Below, one piece after another: positions 11,366 through 23,369 of a stretch of 64,000 bases of DNA (positions within the stretch are counted from its first letter, which is position 1; every line of letters begins with the position of its first letter). Position numbers and translations under genes: made by a program. The notes beneath the pieces were generated by a model. The model did no database searches, was not told the DNA's origin, and was given only the letters and a program-made list of their open reading frames with translations. This stretch comes from Closterium sp. Naga37s-1. Taxonomy: Eukaryota; Streptophyta; Zygnematophyceae; Desmidiales; Closteriaceae. The stretch covers positions 1,066,501 through 1,130,500 of the forward strand of contig CANJKZ010001116.1 in assembly GCA_947471745.1 (NCBI GenBank), read 5' to 3'.

Positions 11366-14300
11366 ATGCAACCGAGCGAGCATGACTGGTGGCGGGACTG
11401 CTTCACACGTGGCAATTCCGGCCTATTCCTCCGAGTCGTGTTTATAATCGCCCTGCTTCTCTTCGCCTCCAGCCAAGTTGCGAACTCCAGCAACCTCAAA
11501 GAATCTTCCAATAAGGAACCCAAGAAATCAGCTTATATTACCAGTCCCAAGCATAGTCCGAGTCACCGCAGCTCTGAAGAAGTGGTGCCGTTTGTCGATT
11601 CGAAGGACACGCGCGGAATAACCGCTGATCCTGCCACGTCAGACGGACCTGTCGGCACCATTGTTCCGTCGCAATCGACACTTCTTCCGAGGTCCAACCG
11701 TTTCCACCAAAAACACCCGGCTGCTTCTTGTAATGCGTTCATTTCTCGTTTGCGGTTCCGTGCCCAGCGTATTCCCTTGAACTCCTGTAACGTTGAGAGC
11801 AGTCCTTACTAAGTTCTCACTATGTCCGCTTCTTGGAATATATTGTTTCTTCTCAACTCCTTCCAATCCCTCTCCTATCCTTATCCCTGTTACCCCCTCG
11901 TTTCGAGTCCCAGTCCCAAGAACATTTTTTTTTCCTATTGTTTGTTCCCAATCACTATACCTCCCGACCCATCTCAGACCATCCTCCTCGTCGAATGTTC
12001 TAATCACGCTATTAGACGGCTCGATAAGAGCCGTAGACTCGCGAACCGGCGAGGTGAAATGGACGTTCGCGTCCGGCCAGCCGCTCGTCTCCGCCGCCGG
12101 GCCCGCGCAGGGAGCAGGAGCGGAAGGGGGACTGGCGGAAGGGAGGCTGGCGGAAGGTGTAGGGGGAAGGGGAGCGGAAGAGAGTGCGCGGGGGGGGAAG
12201 GCTAGGCATGGGACGGCGGAAAGATGGGGCGGGGGAGATGAGGCGGACTGGGACTATGAGGAGGATGAGGATGAGGATGAGGAGGAGGAGGAGGAGGAGG
12301 GGGAATGGGGATGGGGGGGAGTGAGGAGCGGAAGGGAGAATGGTGCGCGTGGCGGTGGGGATGTTGGGAGTGGCGGGAGTGGGAAGAGAGGCGGGAAGGG
12401 GGAGGTGGGAAAGGGAGGGGGAAGGGAAGGGGGCAAGGAGATGGTTATTCCGGGGGTGAATGGGCGCCTGTACTCGTACAGAGAAGGGCTCGGCTTGCAG
12501 GTACGTACTTGGGTTCTGTATGTGCGTGGAAAAAGTGTAGCGAGAGAGAGAAAAAAGAGTACATGCATGGAGGGAATCTGTATGTGCGTGGACGGACTGT
12601 GTACAAGTGGGTATGCGTGGAGGTGTGGACAGTGGGTATGTGTGTGTGGAGGTGAGGGCGGGGGGGTCGTGTAGGCGAGTCAAAGGTAGGTGGGAAGTTG
12701 TATTGTCATGTCAGGCACCGACAGGCATTACCTTGCTTCCCGTCACGCCTCTTGGGAATGTCGCGCCACCCCTCTCCTCCCCTCGTTCTACTCCACACCA
12801 TGGAAACTGCTTCCCACCCTCCCTTCCCCACACAACGCCTTCCCCTCCCTCCCGCCCCCTCTTCTTCCCCCTTCCTCGTCTTACCTACCTCCCATGTGGC
12901 CACAATGCCTTGCCAGCAACCAGCCCTCTCTCCCCACTTATCTCCTCCCTCCCTCCCCTCCCCCTCCCCCCCCATTTCGTCAGGAGCTGCCCGTAACAGC
13001 CAAAGAGCTCGTGTCCGCCTCGCCTTCAGTCACGCGCGATGGCGCCACCGTGATCGTTGGATCGCAGAAATCAACGGCCTTCCTGCTCGACCCAGTCACA
13101 GGCGCCGTGCTCCGCTCCTTCGACCCGCTCGCTCCTCCGGGCGGCGGTGGCTTGTCCTTTTCTGCGACTAGTAATGATGGGAACGAGCAGGCGGACAGCC
13201 CACTGGCGGAGTGTCTGAAAATGGCAGAAGAGGAGGGCGGTGAAGGCATGGAGGTAGATGGAGGGGTTGGGTTCCTGGAAGGTTCGAGGAGCAGTGAGAG
13301 GGAGGGAGCAGCAGACGTGCAGCAGCAGCAGCAACAGAGGAAGAAGAAAGAGTGTGATCGCTTGCTAGCGTCTTCCCTGCTGGTGCTCCGAACCGATTAT
13401 GTGGTTCGGGCGGTGGAGCTGAGGTCTGGCAAGCAGCGGTGGAACGTCAGCTTCGGCGAGCTGAGCCCCATGAATGGAGCTCTGCTGGGGCTAGCAGGAG
13501 GCGTGGGGGGGGGCGTGGGGGGCGGAGCACCGATTGGGGGAGTTTTGGGGGGAGCGCTGGGGGCAGGAAGGGGAGGCGGAGGGGGAAGATCAGGGATGGA
13601 TCTTACAGGTAGAGGTATTTTTGGTGGTCATGGGAGTGGGGTGCCGAAACGACAGCTCTTGCCATCCAGCGTTCCTGGAGAAGATACGGACCCAGATATT
13701 GATCTGGGTATTGGGGCGGGGGGACAAGGGCAGGGGGATAGAGACGAGATTGGAGGTTCAGGGTTGGCAGGATTCAACACAGGGTTAACCGCTGCAGCTA
13801 CCACGAGTATAGACCCATCTGAAGAGGGTAATTCTGACATCTACTCAATCCAGCTGACCAACTCGCAAAATGGTCAGCAGGCATGGCAGACGACTTTTTC
13901 ATCTGCCCCGCTTGCAGCGTTCACGCCGTCGGGCAGGCTGGTGCAGGAATTCGTGTCGCGCGATTCGTCCAAGGACACGGGGCCAGGGCAGGTGCTGTAT
14001 GTGGGGCGAGTGGCTGGCAGCCCGTTCGCCCTCGTCACTCCCAGCGCCACCCACGCACCCAACGCTGCCCTCCCCCTCCTCCCGGCCTCGCCTCACTCTC
14101 CCTCGCCCTCTGATGGCCTGCCTGTGGGCATGTCTGCAGGCATGTCGGCTGGTGGGGGGGTGGGGGGTGGTGGTGCAGTGGTGGGTAGGACAGGCAAGTT
14201 CACAGTCACAGAGCCGCCCAGGATTGCAGGGACGCGAGGAGCTGGAGCTGCTGCTGGGGAAGCTGGTGATGGGAATGGCGGTGGTGGTAGGGGCAGGGGT

Positions 14301-17300
14301 AGAAATAGGGGCAGGTTAGGCACTGGTGGTGCTGGTGGTGGTGGTAACGGTGGTGGTGGCAGTGGGGATGATTCGCTGTACCCCACAGTGGTGAGGGCGC
14401 CGGGAGCAGCAGCTGCACTGTATGACGCCATGGGGTGCGCTGACAGCCCTGCTGTGCACGGGGGCGCTGACTTGGCGGGCGCTGAGTATGGAGCGCAGGG
14501 CCCCTGGAACGACCATCAGGGACCCTCAGAAAAGCAGCAGGGGTTGAATAGGGAGCAACAGCAGCAGCAGCACTACAGTATGCAGCAGCAGCGAGCGCCA
14601 AGCCCAGTGGCAGCAGGCATCGACAGGAGCAGCAGCACGGATGGGGATGACTCTTTAGGCTGGACCGGCATGATCAGCCTGTGGGGCCGCGGCACTGGCG
14701 GGGGTGACACTATCGAGGTTGCTAGTAACGTGGATATGGAGTTTGGTGCAGGCAGAGGGGAGAAGAATCGCCGTCTTGGCCCCCCTAAAGACATGGAGCC
14801 TGCTGTTGGGCCCCAGGCACCGCCTACCCCACCGAACCTCTTGTCCTCGTTCGGGATCCTGGCTGCCGCAGCTGCCACCCTGGCTGGGATAGTCGCCGGC
14901 GCTTCGGTATTCTCTTACTCCTCCTCTGCCCCATACTCCTCCTCCTCTGCTGCAGCTGCTGCTGCTGCATCTGGCCGAGGTGGCACTCCTGTAAGGAATC
15001 AGAGGCTCAAGGCGCAGCATAGGCAGGCCTCCTCCTCTCACCCTCCCAGACATGCTTCGCACATGAATGGTGCGCCCAGTGGCAGGGGGGCGTATAGAGG
15101 AGGGGCTACTAACGAGGATGGGTTGTCGTGGGTGGCACGAGGGTTGGTCGCGCAACTGCCGGCTTCCTGGCAAGAGTGGGCGGCTGAGCGGTTAGGTGGG
15201 GGTGGCAGTGGCAATGGCAGCAGCAGCAGGAGACGAGGCAAGCAGGGAGCCGGTAGGAGGAACAAGAGTTCAGAAGGAGCAGCAGGTGGTGAAGCAGCAG
15301 CAGGGGGAGCGGAAGGTGGGCTGCTGGGCAAGCAGCAGGACGACCTGGCCAATGGGATCGCGCCACCTGGACAGGACGACCCAGGGGAAGCAGGAAGGGA
15401 GGATTCGGGGCAGGGCGAATCTGGGGGGGGGAGGCTGAGCAGGCTGCTGGGAAGTGTGGGGAAGCTGGGCAGTGGCAGCAGGCAGAACAGTGCAGGCAAG
15501 GTGATCTCCCGGCGAGGCAGCCGCGACAATGAAGGGCCAGGGGAGGGTGCGGGCGGGGGCAGGGCTGATAATGGCACAGCAGGCGAGGAGGAGAGTGAGG
15601 AGGATGCGGAGGAGCGGGAGGAGGGGCGGTGGGTGGGGCGGCTGTTTGTGTCCCGGCGGGTGATCGGGCACGGGAGCCACGGGACGTTGGTGCTGGAGGG
15701 GCGGCTGGAGGGGCGACAGGTGGCGGTGAAGCGGCTCCTGTCTCAGTTCTATGAACGAGCAAGGCAGGAGATTGCGGCGCTGATTGCCACGGATGAGCAC
15801 CCCAATGTGGTGCGGTGCTTTGCCATGGAGGAGGATGACTCGTTTGTGTATGTCGCGCTGGAGCGCTGCGCCTTCAACCTCACTGATCTCGTGCTTGCGT
15901 GCCGGGCTAGCCTCGCTGCCGCTATGGCACCACCAGCACCGGCTGCTGCTGCTGCTGCTGCTGGTGCTTCCTGTGCTGCTTCTGCTGCTGACGGTGCCGC
16001 TGGTGGTGCTGCTGCTGGTGATGCTGCAGGGCCTTTCTCTGTTTCCCCCGCCTCTGCCTCGTCCTCCTCCCACAAGCCTCCCACCAGTCCCTTCCAAACC
16101 TCCTCCTCCACCACCACCACCTCCTCCTCCGCCTCCTCCTCTCACTCCTCCTCCTCCTCGCTCCCTCTCTCCAACCCGCCTCTCCACCTCAAAACCCCCT
16201 CGCTCTCGCTCCGCCTCTCCCCATCCTCCTCAGCCGAGCGAGAAATCATAGCAGCAGCACTGGAGCGAGTACAGGCCTACTGCACCTCACAGGGCGTGGG
16301 GGTGCAGGGGCTGTGCCTGTGGGACGATAAAGGCCAGCCTACACAACAGCTGGTGGGGTTGCTAAGAGACGTGGCGAGTGGGCTGGCTTATCTGCATGAT
16401 CAGCGGATTGTGCACCGGGACTTAAAGCCCCACAATGTGCTCATCTCGCTGCTGCTGCCCAGCCGGCATCGGCAGCGTGGGCAGTCACTGGGTAGGGTGA
16501 GTACAGGAGGGGTTAATGGGGGTAAGAGTGGGTTGGGGGCGGGTGAGGAGTTTGGGTCTCCTGCTGTGCTGTTGACATCAGGAGATGCAGCGGCAGGAGG
16601 GCCAGCAGCAGGATCAGCGTCAGGATTAGCAGCAACAGGAGGATCACTAACTTTATCTGCAGCAGCAGCAGCAACGCCAGACGCTGCAGCTTCCTCCCTC
16701 ACAGCTACAGCTGCAGCCGCTGCAGCATCAGCCGCGTCCGCCTCTGCCGCAGCAGCAGCTCTGGCTCGGGCCATACCACTTCTGGAAGTCCGGATGCGGG
16801 GCAAGCTGTCAGACATGGGGATCAGCAAGAGGCTCGGCGACGGAGCAAGCTCGTTTGACACAATGACAGCAGGCTCGGGCAGCAGTGGGTGGCAGGCGCC
16901 GGAGCAACTAGAGGACGGGTCGCGACTGACGAAATCAGTAGACATGTTTTCGTTTGGGTGCCTGGTGTTCTTCTGTGTGAGCGGCGGCAGCCACCCGTTC
17001 GGAGAGTGGTTTGAGCGCGATGCGAACGTGCTGGCGGGGAGGGCGGACCTGTTCCCCATCGACCACGTGCCTGAAGCTCTTGATTTGGTTGCCGCGCTGC
17101 TTGACAGAGATCCTGAGAAGAGGTGCGTGATGGGAAGAACAGGTAGATTTAGTGTTTCCAAATGCTCGAAAAGCACCTAGTGCTGGCGGGGAGGGCGGAC
17201 CTGTTCCCCATCGACCACGTGCCTGAAGCTCTTGATTTGGTTGCCGCGCTGCTTGACAGAGATCCTGAGAAGAGGTGCGTGATGGGAAGAACAGGTAGAT

Positions 17301-18797
17301 TTAGTGTTTCCAAATGCTCGAAAAGCACCTAGTGCTGGCGGGGAGGGCGGACCTGTTCCCCATCGACCACGTGCCTGAAGCTCTTGATTTGGTTGCCGCG
17401 CTGCTTGACAGAGATCCTGAGAAGAGGTGCGTGATGGGAAGAACAGGTAGATTTAGTGTTTCCAAATGCTCGAAAAGCACCTAGTGCTGGCGGGGAGGGC
17501 GGACCTGTTCCCCATCGACCACGTGCCTGAGGCACTGGACCTCGTGGCTGCTCTGCTGGACAGGGATCCTGAGAAAAGGTGCGTGAAGGATAGAGTAGGA
17601 AGTAAAATTTTCTTCCCGATCGACTAAATAAGCACCCAGTCCTGGCGGGGAGGGCGGACCTGTTCCCCATCGACGATGTGCCTGAGGCACTAGACCTTGT
17701 TGCGGCTTTGCTTGACAGAGACCCTGAGAAGAGGTGCGTGAAGGGTGGAATGGTGAGGGAAGAATTCAAGGTTAGTGCTAGGGTGTGTCGCTTTCGACTT
17801 GCTGCGGGCCACACGTCACATCACCACCTGATACATCATCATTCTCTCCCACTCTTGCTCGCTCACACATCTGTTCTCCCAACCAACCCCTCCTCCCACC
17901 ATCCATCACCAGGCCCTCAGCGTACGAGGTGCAGAGGCACCCGTTCTTCTGGCCGGCAGAGCAGCGGCTGGCCTTCCTGCGCGATGCCAGTGACCGCGTC
18001 GACGGGGACGACCGTGAGCTGCACTCGCCCCTCCTCAACGCCCTAGAGGCAGTGGCGCCCAGGGCCATCCCTTGAGGCGCCTCAACAACTTTTTCCCCAC
18101 TCTCCCTTGCCCACTACCCACCCACCACAGGCCCCCAGCGCACGAGGTGCAGAGGCACCCGTTCTTCTGGCCAGCAGAGCAGCGGCTGGCGTTCCTACGA
18201 GACGCCAGCGACCGAGTGGAGGGGGAAGACCGAGAGCTGCACTCGCCGCTCCTCAACGCCCTTGAGGCAGTGGCGTCCAGAGCCATAGCTCGCAAGGGGG
18301 GGATTAGTAAAGCGCCTGGGGAGAAGGGTGGCGGGTGGAATGAGCGTGTGGACGGGGCGCTGCTGGGTAATCTGGGGAAATATAGGCGGTATAACTTTCA
18401 CAGTGTGAGGGACCTGCTGCGGGTGATTCGGAACAAGTGCAATCATTACCGGGAACTGCCACCGGAGCTGCAGGTGAGGAGCGGAGAGAGTACGCATGCA
18501 TGTTTTCCACTCCCGTGCGTGCGAATCAAGTTTTTCTTCTCATCGTCTTTGCTGTTGCATCTGGATTTTGCTGGGTGGTCAGCTGTGTCCTTCTATCGAG
18601 TATTCACTGTTCTGCTGTGTACCTTGCTGTTTATCTCTGTTTCCATACAGGAGCTTCTGGGTCCGCTTCCTGATGGATTTGAGAGGTACTTCCGAGATCG
18701 GTTCCCGCACCTCTTATTGGAGGTCTACCATGTGTTGCTGCAACACTGCGCCCACGACCCCATCTTCACAAAATACTTCTCTCCAATAATTCATTAA
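11366..18797 (+). CDS. IRE1: IRE1-type ER stress sensor kinase/endoribonuclease
   Basis: Unfolded-protein sensor: lumenal domain, one membrane span, cytosolic kinase and KEN RNase. Model: exons 11366-11691, 11978-12500, 12984-17122, 18131-18473, 18651-18797, about 1825 aa (usual 800-1100); the first donor is the least certain. The start is followed by a signal segment (FLRVVFIIALLLFASS). Lumenal motifs: LLDGSIRAVDSRTGEVKW in exon 2, ELPVTAKELVSASPSV and LLVLRTDYVVRAVELRSG in exon 3. Membrane span near 14850-14910. Kinase: IGHGSHGT, AVK lysine, HRDLKPHN, SDMGISK (the DMG form is typical of IRE1), APEQL. KEN: VRDLLRVIRNKCNHYREL keeps the R, N and H used in catalysis. Odd: large Gly/Ser/Ala-rich inserts in the lumenal part and two inside the kinase (about 15925-16250 and 16447-16795), plus copies of exons in intron 3. 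Family call is firm; activity is inferred. Confidence 0.9.
17028..17733 (+). repeat. Five tandem copies of an IRE1 kinase exon end (152-155 bp unit)
   Basis: Copy 1 (17028-17122) is the real end of exon 3. Copies at 17180-17274, 17332-17426, 17484-17578 and 17639-17733 each encode VLAGRADLFPID then PEALDLVAALLDRDPEKR and keep the donor AG|GTGCGTG. Copies 1-3 are almost identical. Copies 4 and 5 differ from copy 1 and from each other mostly at silent codon positions in the PEALDL...EKR part, so their protein sequence is conserved. Between copies lie about 54-57 bp that begin GTGCGTGA and end in AG. Splicing copy 1 straight to the KEN exon gives a normal IRE1; use of the others is unproven. Confidence 0.85.
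17913..18075 (+). other. Alternative upstream copy of the first KEN exon, ending in a stop
   Basis: After acceptor CATCACCAG, the copy encodes RPSAYEVQRHPFFWPAEQ and continues to LHSPLLNALEAVAPRAIP, then TGA at 18073-18075. It parallels the functional exon at 18131, which continues into the catalytic RNase part. Splicing exon 3 to this copy keeps the frame and would give an IRE1 with kinase but no RNase. The stop codon lies in the palindrome TTGAGGCGCCTCAA (18072-18085), which forms the end of the duplicated piece. Confidence 0.7.
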
Positions 18798-19221
18798 TAA
18801 GATAATAAGACCCTACTGCAAGTTTAGCCCTAAGCCCCTAAACAAGGTTGGCTTCACCAAGTGAGATACTGCAGGCAAAGCTTATTGTTCGCACGTCAGC
18901 GAGCTATCTTATGGCGAATCACATCTTGATCTTCAGTCTATGATGCCACGTGTTTCGTTCTGGTCCGCAGTCATCCCCTTTCTTCTCCACAAATGTCCAA
19001 ATTCACGGGAGAAAGTGGGTTCTTCGCATTTGGCGCTGGTTTGCTGTCGCAACCGATTTCGCAACGAATAGTGCCTCTCGCGAACCTTTCGTCCGTTCGT
19101 TCACTGTAACGTAGTAACTAGCTTTGCATGCATTGCTGATGTTCGTACCAATGAATTCTGTTCCAACATTTCTAGTTTCCGAAGTTACGATTCCCAACAG
19201 TTAGTGCTTCTTGAAATTGCC
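18798..19221. other. Intergenic: IRE1 3' flank and glyoxalase promoter
   Basis: No gene. Tandem genes on the same strand lie either side, so it should carry the IRE1 polyadenylation region and the glyoxalase I promoter. No distinct motif identified. Confidence 0.5.
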
Positions 19222-22200
19222 ATGGCAGCAGTGCTCGCCTCGCCTCTCGCGTCTCGCATCGTTGCCATCAGCCGATCCCGCAGTCTATCCAGCGGTGCTA
19301 CTGCATTCAACGGCGTGCGAAAACTGATCTTGTGAGCCTGCTTTTACTGCCTTTTACTGCCTTTCCCAGTAAGATCAGCTGGTTGTTACCCTTTTTTCAA
19401 CTTCGCGAAACTGACGAGGTCATTATCCCCTCGTCTTGTTTGTTTTTTTCCAGGAGAAACTATAATTCGCCCGAGCGTGATAACCACGCCTCGACGTCTC
19501 TCCCTGTTGCTCGGCGGGCGTCTCGATCGCGCGTGGTCATGGCGTCAGCGTCAGCGACGGATGGGGGGTCAACGGCCGCAGCGGGCAGCGACGAGCTGGC
19601 GGAGTTCGTGTCGCGCGACAACCGTCGCATGCTGCACGTCGTCTACCGCGTTGGGAACCTGGACGCCGCTATCAAGTGCGTAGCTCAGTCGTTTACCGTC
19701 GCACGTGGTACCTCCCTATCGCCTCCCGCTCGCCTCCCCCTCGTCTCCTCTCACCTCCCTGGTCTTTGACTGGGTGCTGTGGTTGAGTTGCCCGTCTTCA
19801 CACTGCGAGTCGTGACTAATCTCTGTCGGCCTGCAGGTTCTACACGGAGTGTCTGGGCATGAAGCTGCTGAGGCAGCGCGACATTCCCGAGGAGAAGTAC
19901 TCCAACGCCTTCCTCGGCTACGGGCCCGAGACCTCCACGTTTGTCGTGGAGCTCACCTATAGTGAGTACCGAGGTCACCTGTAGTGAGTACCGAGGTCGC
20001 CTGTAGTGAGTAGCGAGGTCACCTATAGTGAGTACCGAGGTCACTAATAGTGAGTAACGAGGACACTTATAGTGAGTAGCGAGGTCACTTATAGTGCCCT
20101 GGCGTGTTATGGTATTGGGCTAAATGAATCTCTCCCCCCACTCCTCCCTTGCACTGCTGCCCTGCCCTGCCCTGCCCTGCCCATGGCCCTGTTGTGCGGC
20201 CAGACTACGGGGTGGACTCGTATGACATTGGAGCGGGCTTTGGGCACTTCGGCATCTCTGTTGATGATGTGAGCCACGCCATTTGTCACAACCAAACACT
20301 AAGCTGTACGACATCTCAGGTTTTGCCTGTACACTGGGGATGGCTGTCAGCCATGCAGCCAGTGCACTGAGCGGGCCAGGCCAAGCCATTGCATAAATGA
20401 TTCTCTCCCAGAGTTGTTGAGAGCAGTGATTCAGAGGTTTACCTCTCCCCTGTGCAGGTGTACAAGACGGTGGAGGTGGTGAAGTCGCGCGGCGGCAAGG
20501 TGACTCGCGAGGCTGGCCCTGTGAAGGGCGGACAGAGCGTAATCGCATTCGTTGAGGTCCGTATCCTTTGCTGTGATGCTGTCATGGCATGGTGGCATGT
20601 TGGCGTGATGGCGTGATGCTATGCTGGCATGGTGTCATGGTGCTGTGATGGCATGTTGATGTAATGGCATGGTGATGTGATGGCATGGTGGCAGGCTACC
20701 ATGCAATGTGTGGTGTGGCTGATGTGTCCTTTCGTCTCTATCCCCACCTCCCCTTCGGTGGATCTTCTTCATTGAGGATTCATTCAACCTTCTTTAGCCA
20801 ACTCAAAAATCGCCTCATGCGCCATTCTTTCCTAATTCTTGCATTGCATCTCTTCAATCCTTTCCCTTGACGATTCATCGTCCCACACATGTGCCTACCT
20901 GCGCCCTTCCCACTGCCAACTTTTGAGGCGCCTCAAAAGTCCCACACATGTGCCTACCTGCGCCCTTCCCACTGCCAACTTTTGAGGCGCCTCAAAAGTC
21001 CCACACATGTGCCTACCTGCGCCCTTCCCACTGCCATCTGTTCCATTCCCCCCTCCTCTTCCTCCCCCACATCAATCTTCCGAGCCACAGGACCCGTCTG
21101 GGTACAAGTGGGAGATTATTCAGCGGCCACCTACTCCCGAGCCACTGTGTCAGGTTCGGATTCCCTGTCACGTGCTGCTCGTTTTTCTCAGTATGCTGCA
21201 ACTCAGAAATTGTGGGGATCATCATGCTTTATGTGTGAGCTAGCCATTATGCTCCATGCCACCATGTCATCATGCCATCATGACTCCATGTCACCATGTC
21301 ACCATGCTTCCACCTCACCATGCCGCCATGCCGCCATGGCTCCATCCCTCCATCTCACCACGTCACCATGGCACCATGCAGGTCATGCTGCGAGTGGGGG
21401 ACCTGGACAGGGCAATTAAGTTTTATGAAAAGGTGCATACACCCACCTGCGCCTCCCATGCCATCCCTCCCATCGCATCCCTCCGTCCCATGCATGCTGT
21501 CACACACCCGGCTGCCACACAATCTCACGGCGTTCATGGTGCCAGGATAGTCAACCCCATGCTCAAATGCACGTGCTGCCATGCACGTGCTGCCATGCAC
21601 CTGCTGCCATGCACCTGCTGCCATGCACCTCCCCCATTGAGCGACTGTTTGGCTTGTGACAGCTGCCTCATTCGCCTCTCCAGTCCCTTGCCACCCGTGG
21701 TTACACCTCCCTGGTTTATGTGCCTGCCTACCCATCAAACCTTCCGTGTTGTGCTCATAATCGCCGTCAATCCCTCCTCTGCCTCCGTGCTCATGAATCA
21801 CGCCCATGCCTGCTTGCAGGCATATGGCATGAAGCTGCTGAGGACAAGGGACAACCCACAGTACAAGGTATCCACACCCCACAGTACAAGGTATCCACAC
21901 CCCACAGTACAAGGTATCCACACCCCACAGTACAAGGTATCCACACCCCACAGTACAAGGTATCCACACCCCACAGTACAAGGTATCCACACCCCACAGT
22001 ACAAGGTATCCACACCCCACAGTACAAGGTATCCACACCCCACAGTACAAGGTATCCACACCCCACAGTACAAGGTATCCACACCCCACAGTACAAGGTA
22101 TCCACACCCCACAATACAAGGTATCCACACCCCACAGTACAAGGTATCCACACCCCACAGTACAAGGTATCCACACCCCACAGTACAAGGTATCCACACC

Positions 22201-23369
22201 CCACAGTACAAGGTATCCACACCCCACAGTACAAGGTATCCACACCCCATAGTACAAGGTATCCACACCCCACAGTACAAGGTATCCACACCCCACAGTA
22301 CAAGGTATCCACACCCCACAGTACAAGGTATCCACACCCCACAATACAAGGTATCCACACCCCACAGTACAAGGTATCCACACCCCACAGTACAAGGTAT
22401 CCACACCCCACAGTACAAGGTATCCACACCCCACAGTACAAGGTATCCACACCCCACAGTACAAGGTATCCACACCTCCCTCCTTTGCCGCTGCAACTGC
22501 ACCTTGATTTTCAGGAAAGCCCCTGCTGCTGCACATTGGCTTCCCTCTGCTGCATCTGTGTTTTCACAACCCCTCCCCCACCACTCTCCTCCACCCTCCT
22601 CCACCACCCCTCCACCACCCCTCTGCTTACCTTGTTGCTGTGTCGACCTGCTGTGTTGACCCATTCCTTCGCTCCCATGCCCTCCCGTCCCCTCCCTTCC
22701 CTGACAGTACACGATAGCCATGGTGGGGTATGGGCCCGAGGCAGAGAGTGCAGTGGTGGAGCTCACATACAACTACGGCGTTGAGTCCTATGAAAAGGGC
22801 AATGCCTACGCACAGGTACTACCATGTGCTTACTCAAGTACTGCTGTGTTGCCTGAATGCTGTTTTCCAGGTGTTTCCTAGGTGGTTCTTTCTCCTGTTG
22901 TTGCGCCTTTGCACCTCTCCTGACATGCGTTTCAAATGCTTCCCTTATCCCTTTCCCCACTTGCTTTTGTATTCTATCGCTCTCCACAGTGACATCTCTC
23001 TCACTTGATTTGTGCCGTTGTCTTATCTACCGTAATCTCCATCCCCATTCATCCCTGCTCTGTGCTGCGATCCTGCTATCCTCCAGATCGCGATCGGAAC
23101 AGACGATGTGTATAAGACAGCAGAGGTCATTCGGGCGGCGGGCGGCACTATTACTCGCGAGCCGGGCCCGATCCCTGGCATCAACACCAAAATCGTGGCT
23201 TGCCTTGGCCCTGATGGGTACAAAACGGTGAGGATGGGCAAATCGTTTGGGCCAACATGCAGCGTTGGTTTTGGGAGTTCGTCAACCGCTTACATTGCTA
23301 TTTTGGCTGTTGTTACATTGCTTGCAGGTATTTGTCGACAATAAGGACTTCCTTCGTGAGCTAGAATGA
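19222..23369 (+). CDS. GLX1: Two-domain glyoxalase I, probably plastid-targeted
   Basis: Lactoylglutathione lyase: isomerises the methylglyoxal-glutathione hemithioacetal. Eleven exons: 19222-19331, 19454-19675, 19837-19961, 20204-20268, 20458-20556, 21091-21153, 21382-21432, 21820-21867, 22708-22815, 23087-23227, 23328-23369; total 1074 nt, 357 aa, all GT-AG. The first about 75 residues are Ser/Arg/Ala-rich, like a plastid transit peptide. Domain 1 starts [20 protein letters not shown] and keeps the metal-ligand pattern (H in MLHVVY, E in FVVELTYN, H in GHFGI, E in KWEIIQR). Domain 2 starts [17 protein letters not shown], with VVELTYNYG and a degenerate end (GYKTVFVDN), so one site may have lost ligands. 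This matches the double-domain Ni-type plant family. Introns 3, 5 and 8 carry unusual repeats. Confidence 0.93.
19962..20096 (+). repeat. Tandem 5' splice-site repeat in glyoxalase intron 3
   Basis: A 22- to 23-bp unit, beginning GTGAGTACCGAGG and ending CACCTATA, follows exon 3. The exon ends CACCTATA|GTGAGTACC, so each unit repeats the exon end plus donor. Six GTGAGTA donors occur (19962, about 19984, 20006, 20029, 20051, 20073). Only the first keeps the modelled frame into exon 4. Confidence 0.85.
20882..21037 (+). repeat. 59-bp tandem duplication with palindromes in glyoxalase intron 5
   Basis: Three copies of a segment starting CCCACACATGTGCCTACC are separated by two perfect palindromes TTTTGAGGCGCCTCAAAA (20921-20938 and 20980-20997; pairing extends by AC/GT on each side). 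The third copy lacks the palindrome at its end. This is the clearest single example of the palindrome lying between direct repeats. Confidence 0.9.
21868..22465 (+). repeat. 23-bp minisatellite made of the exon 8 donor of glyoxalase I
   Basis: Exon 8 ends ACCCACAGTACAAG|GTATCC. Downstream there are 26 repeats of a 23-bp unit (GTATCCACACC...CAGTACAAG), giving 27 identical exon-end/donor junctions, the last at 22466. Very few units differ (for example CAATACAAG and CATAGTACAAG). The unit is not a multiple of three, so a shifted donor would change the frame. Confidence 0.95.

Noticed and set aside
21720..22784. Repeat-rich open frames over the 23-bp glyoxalase minisatellite
   Set aside because: Product of repeated donor sequence inside intron 8; no start, domain or conservation.
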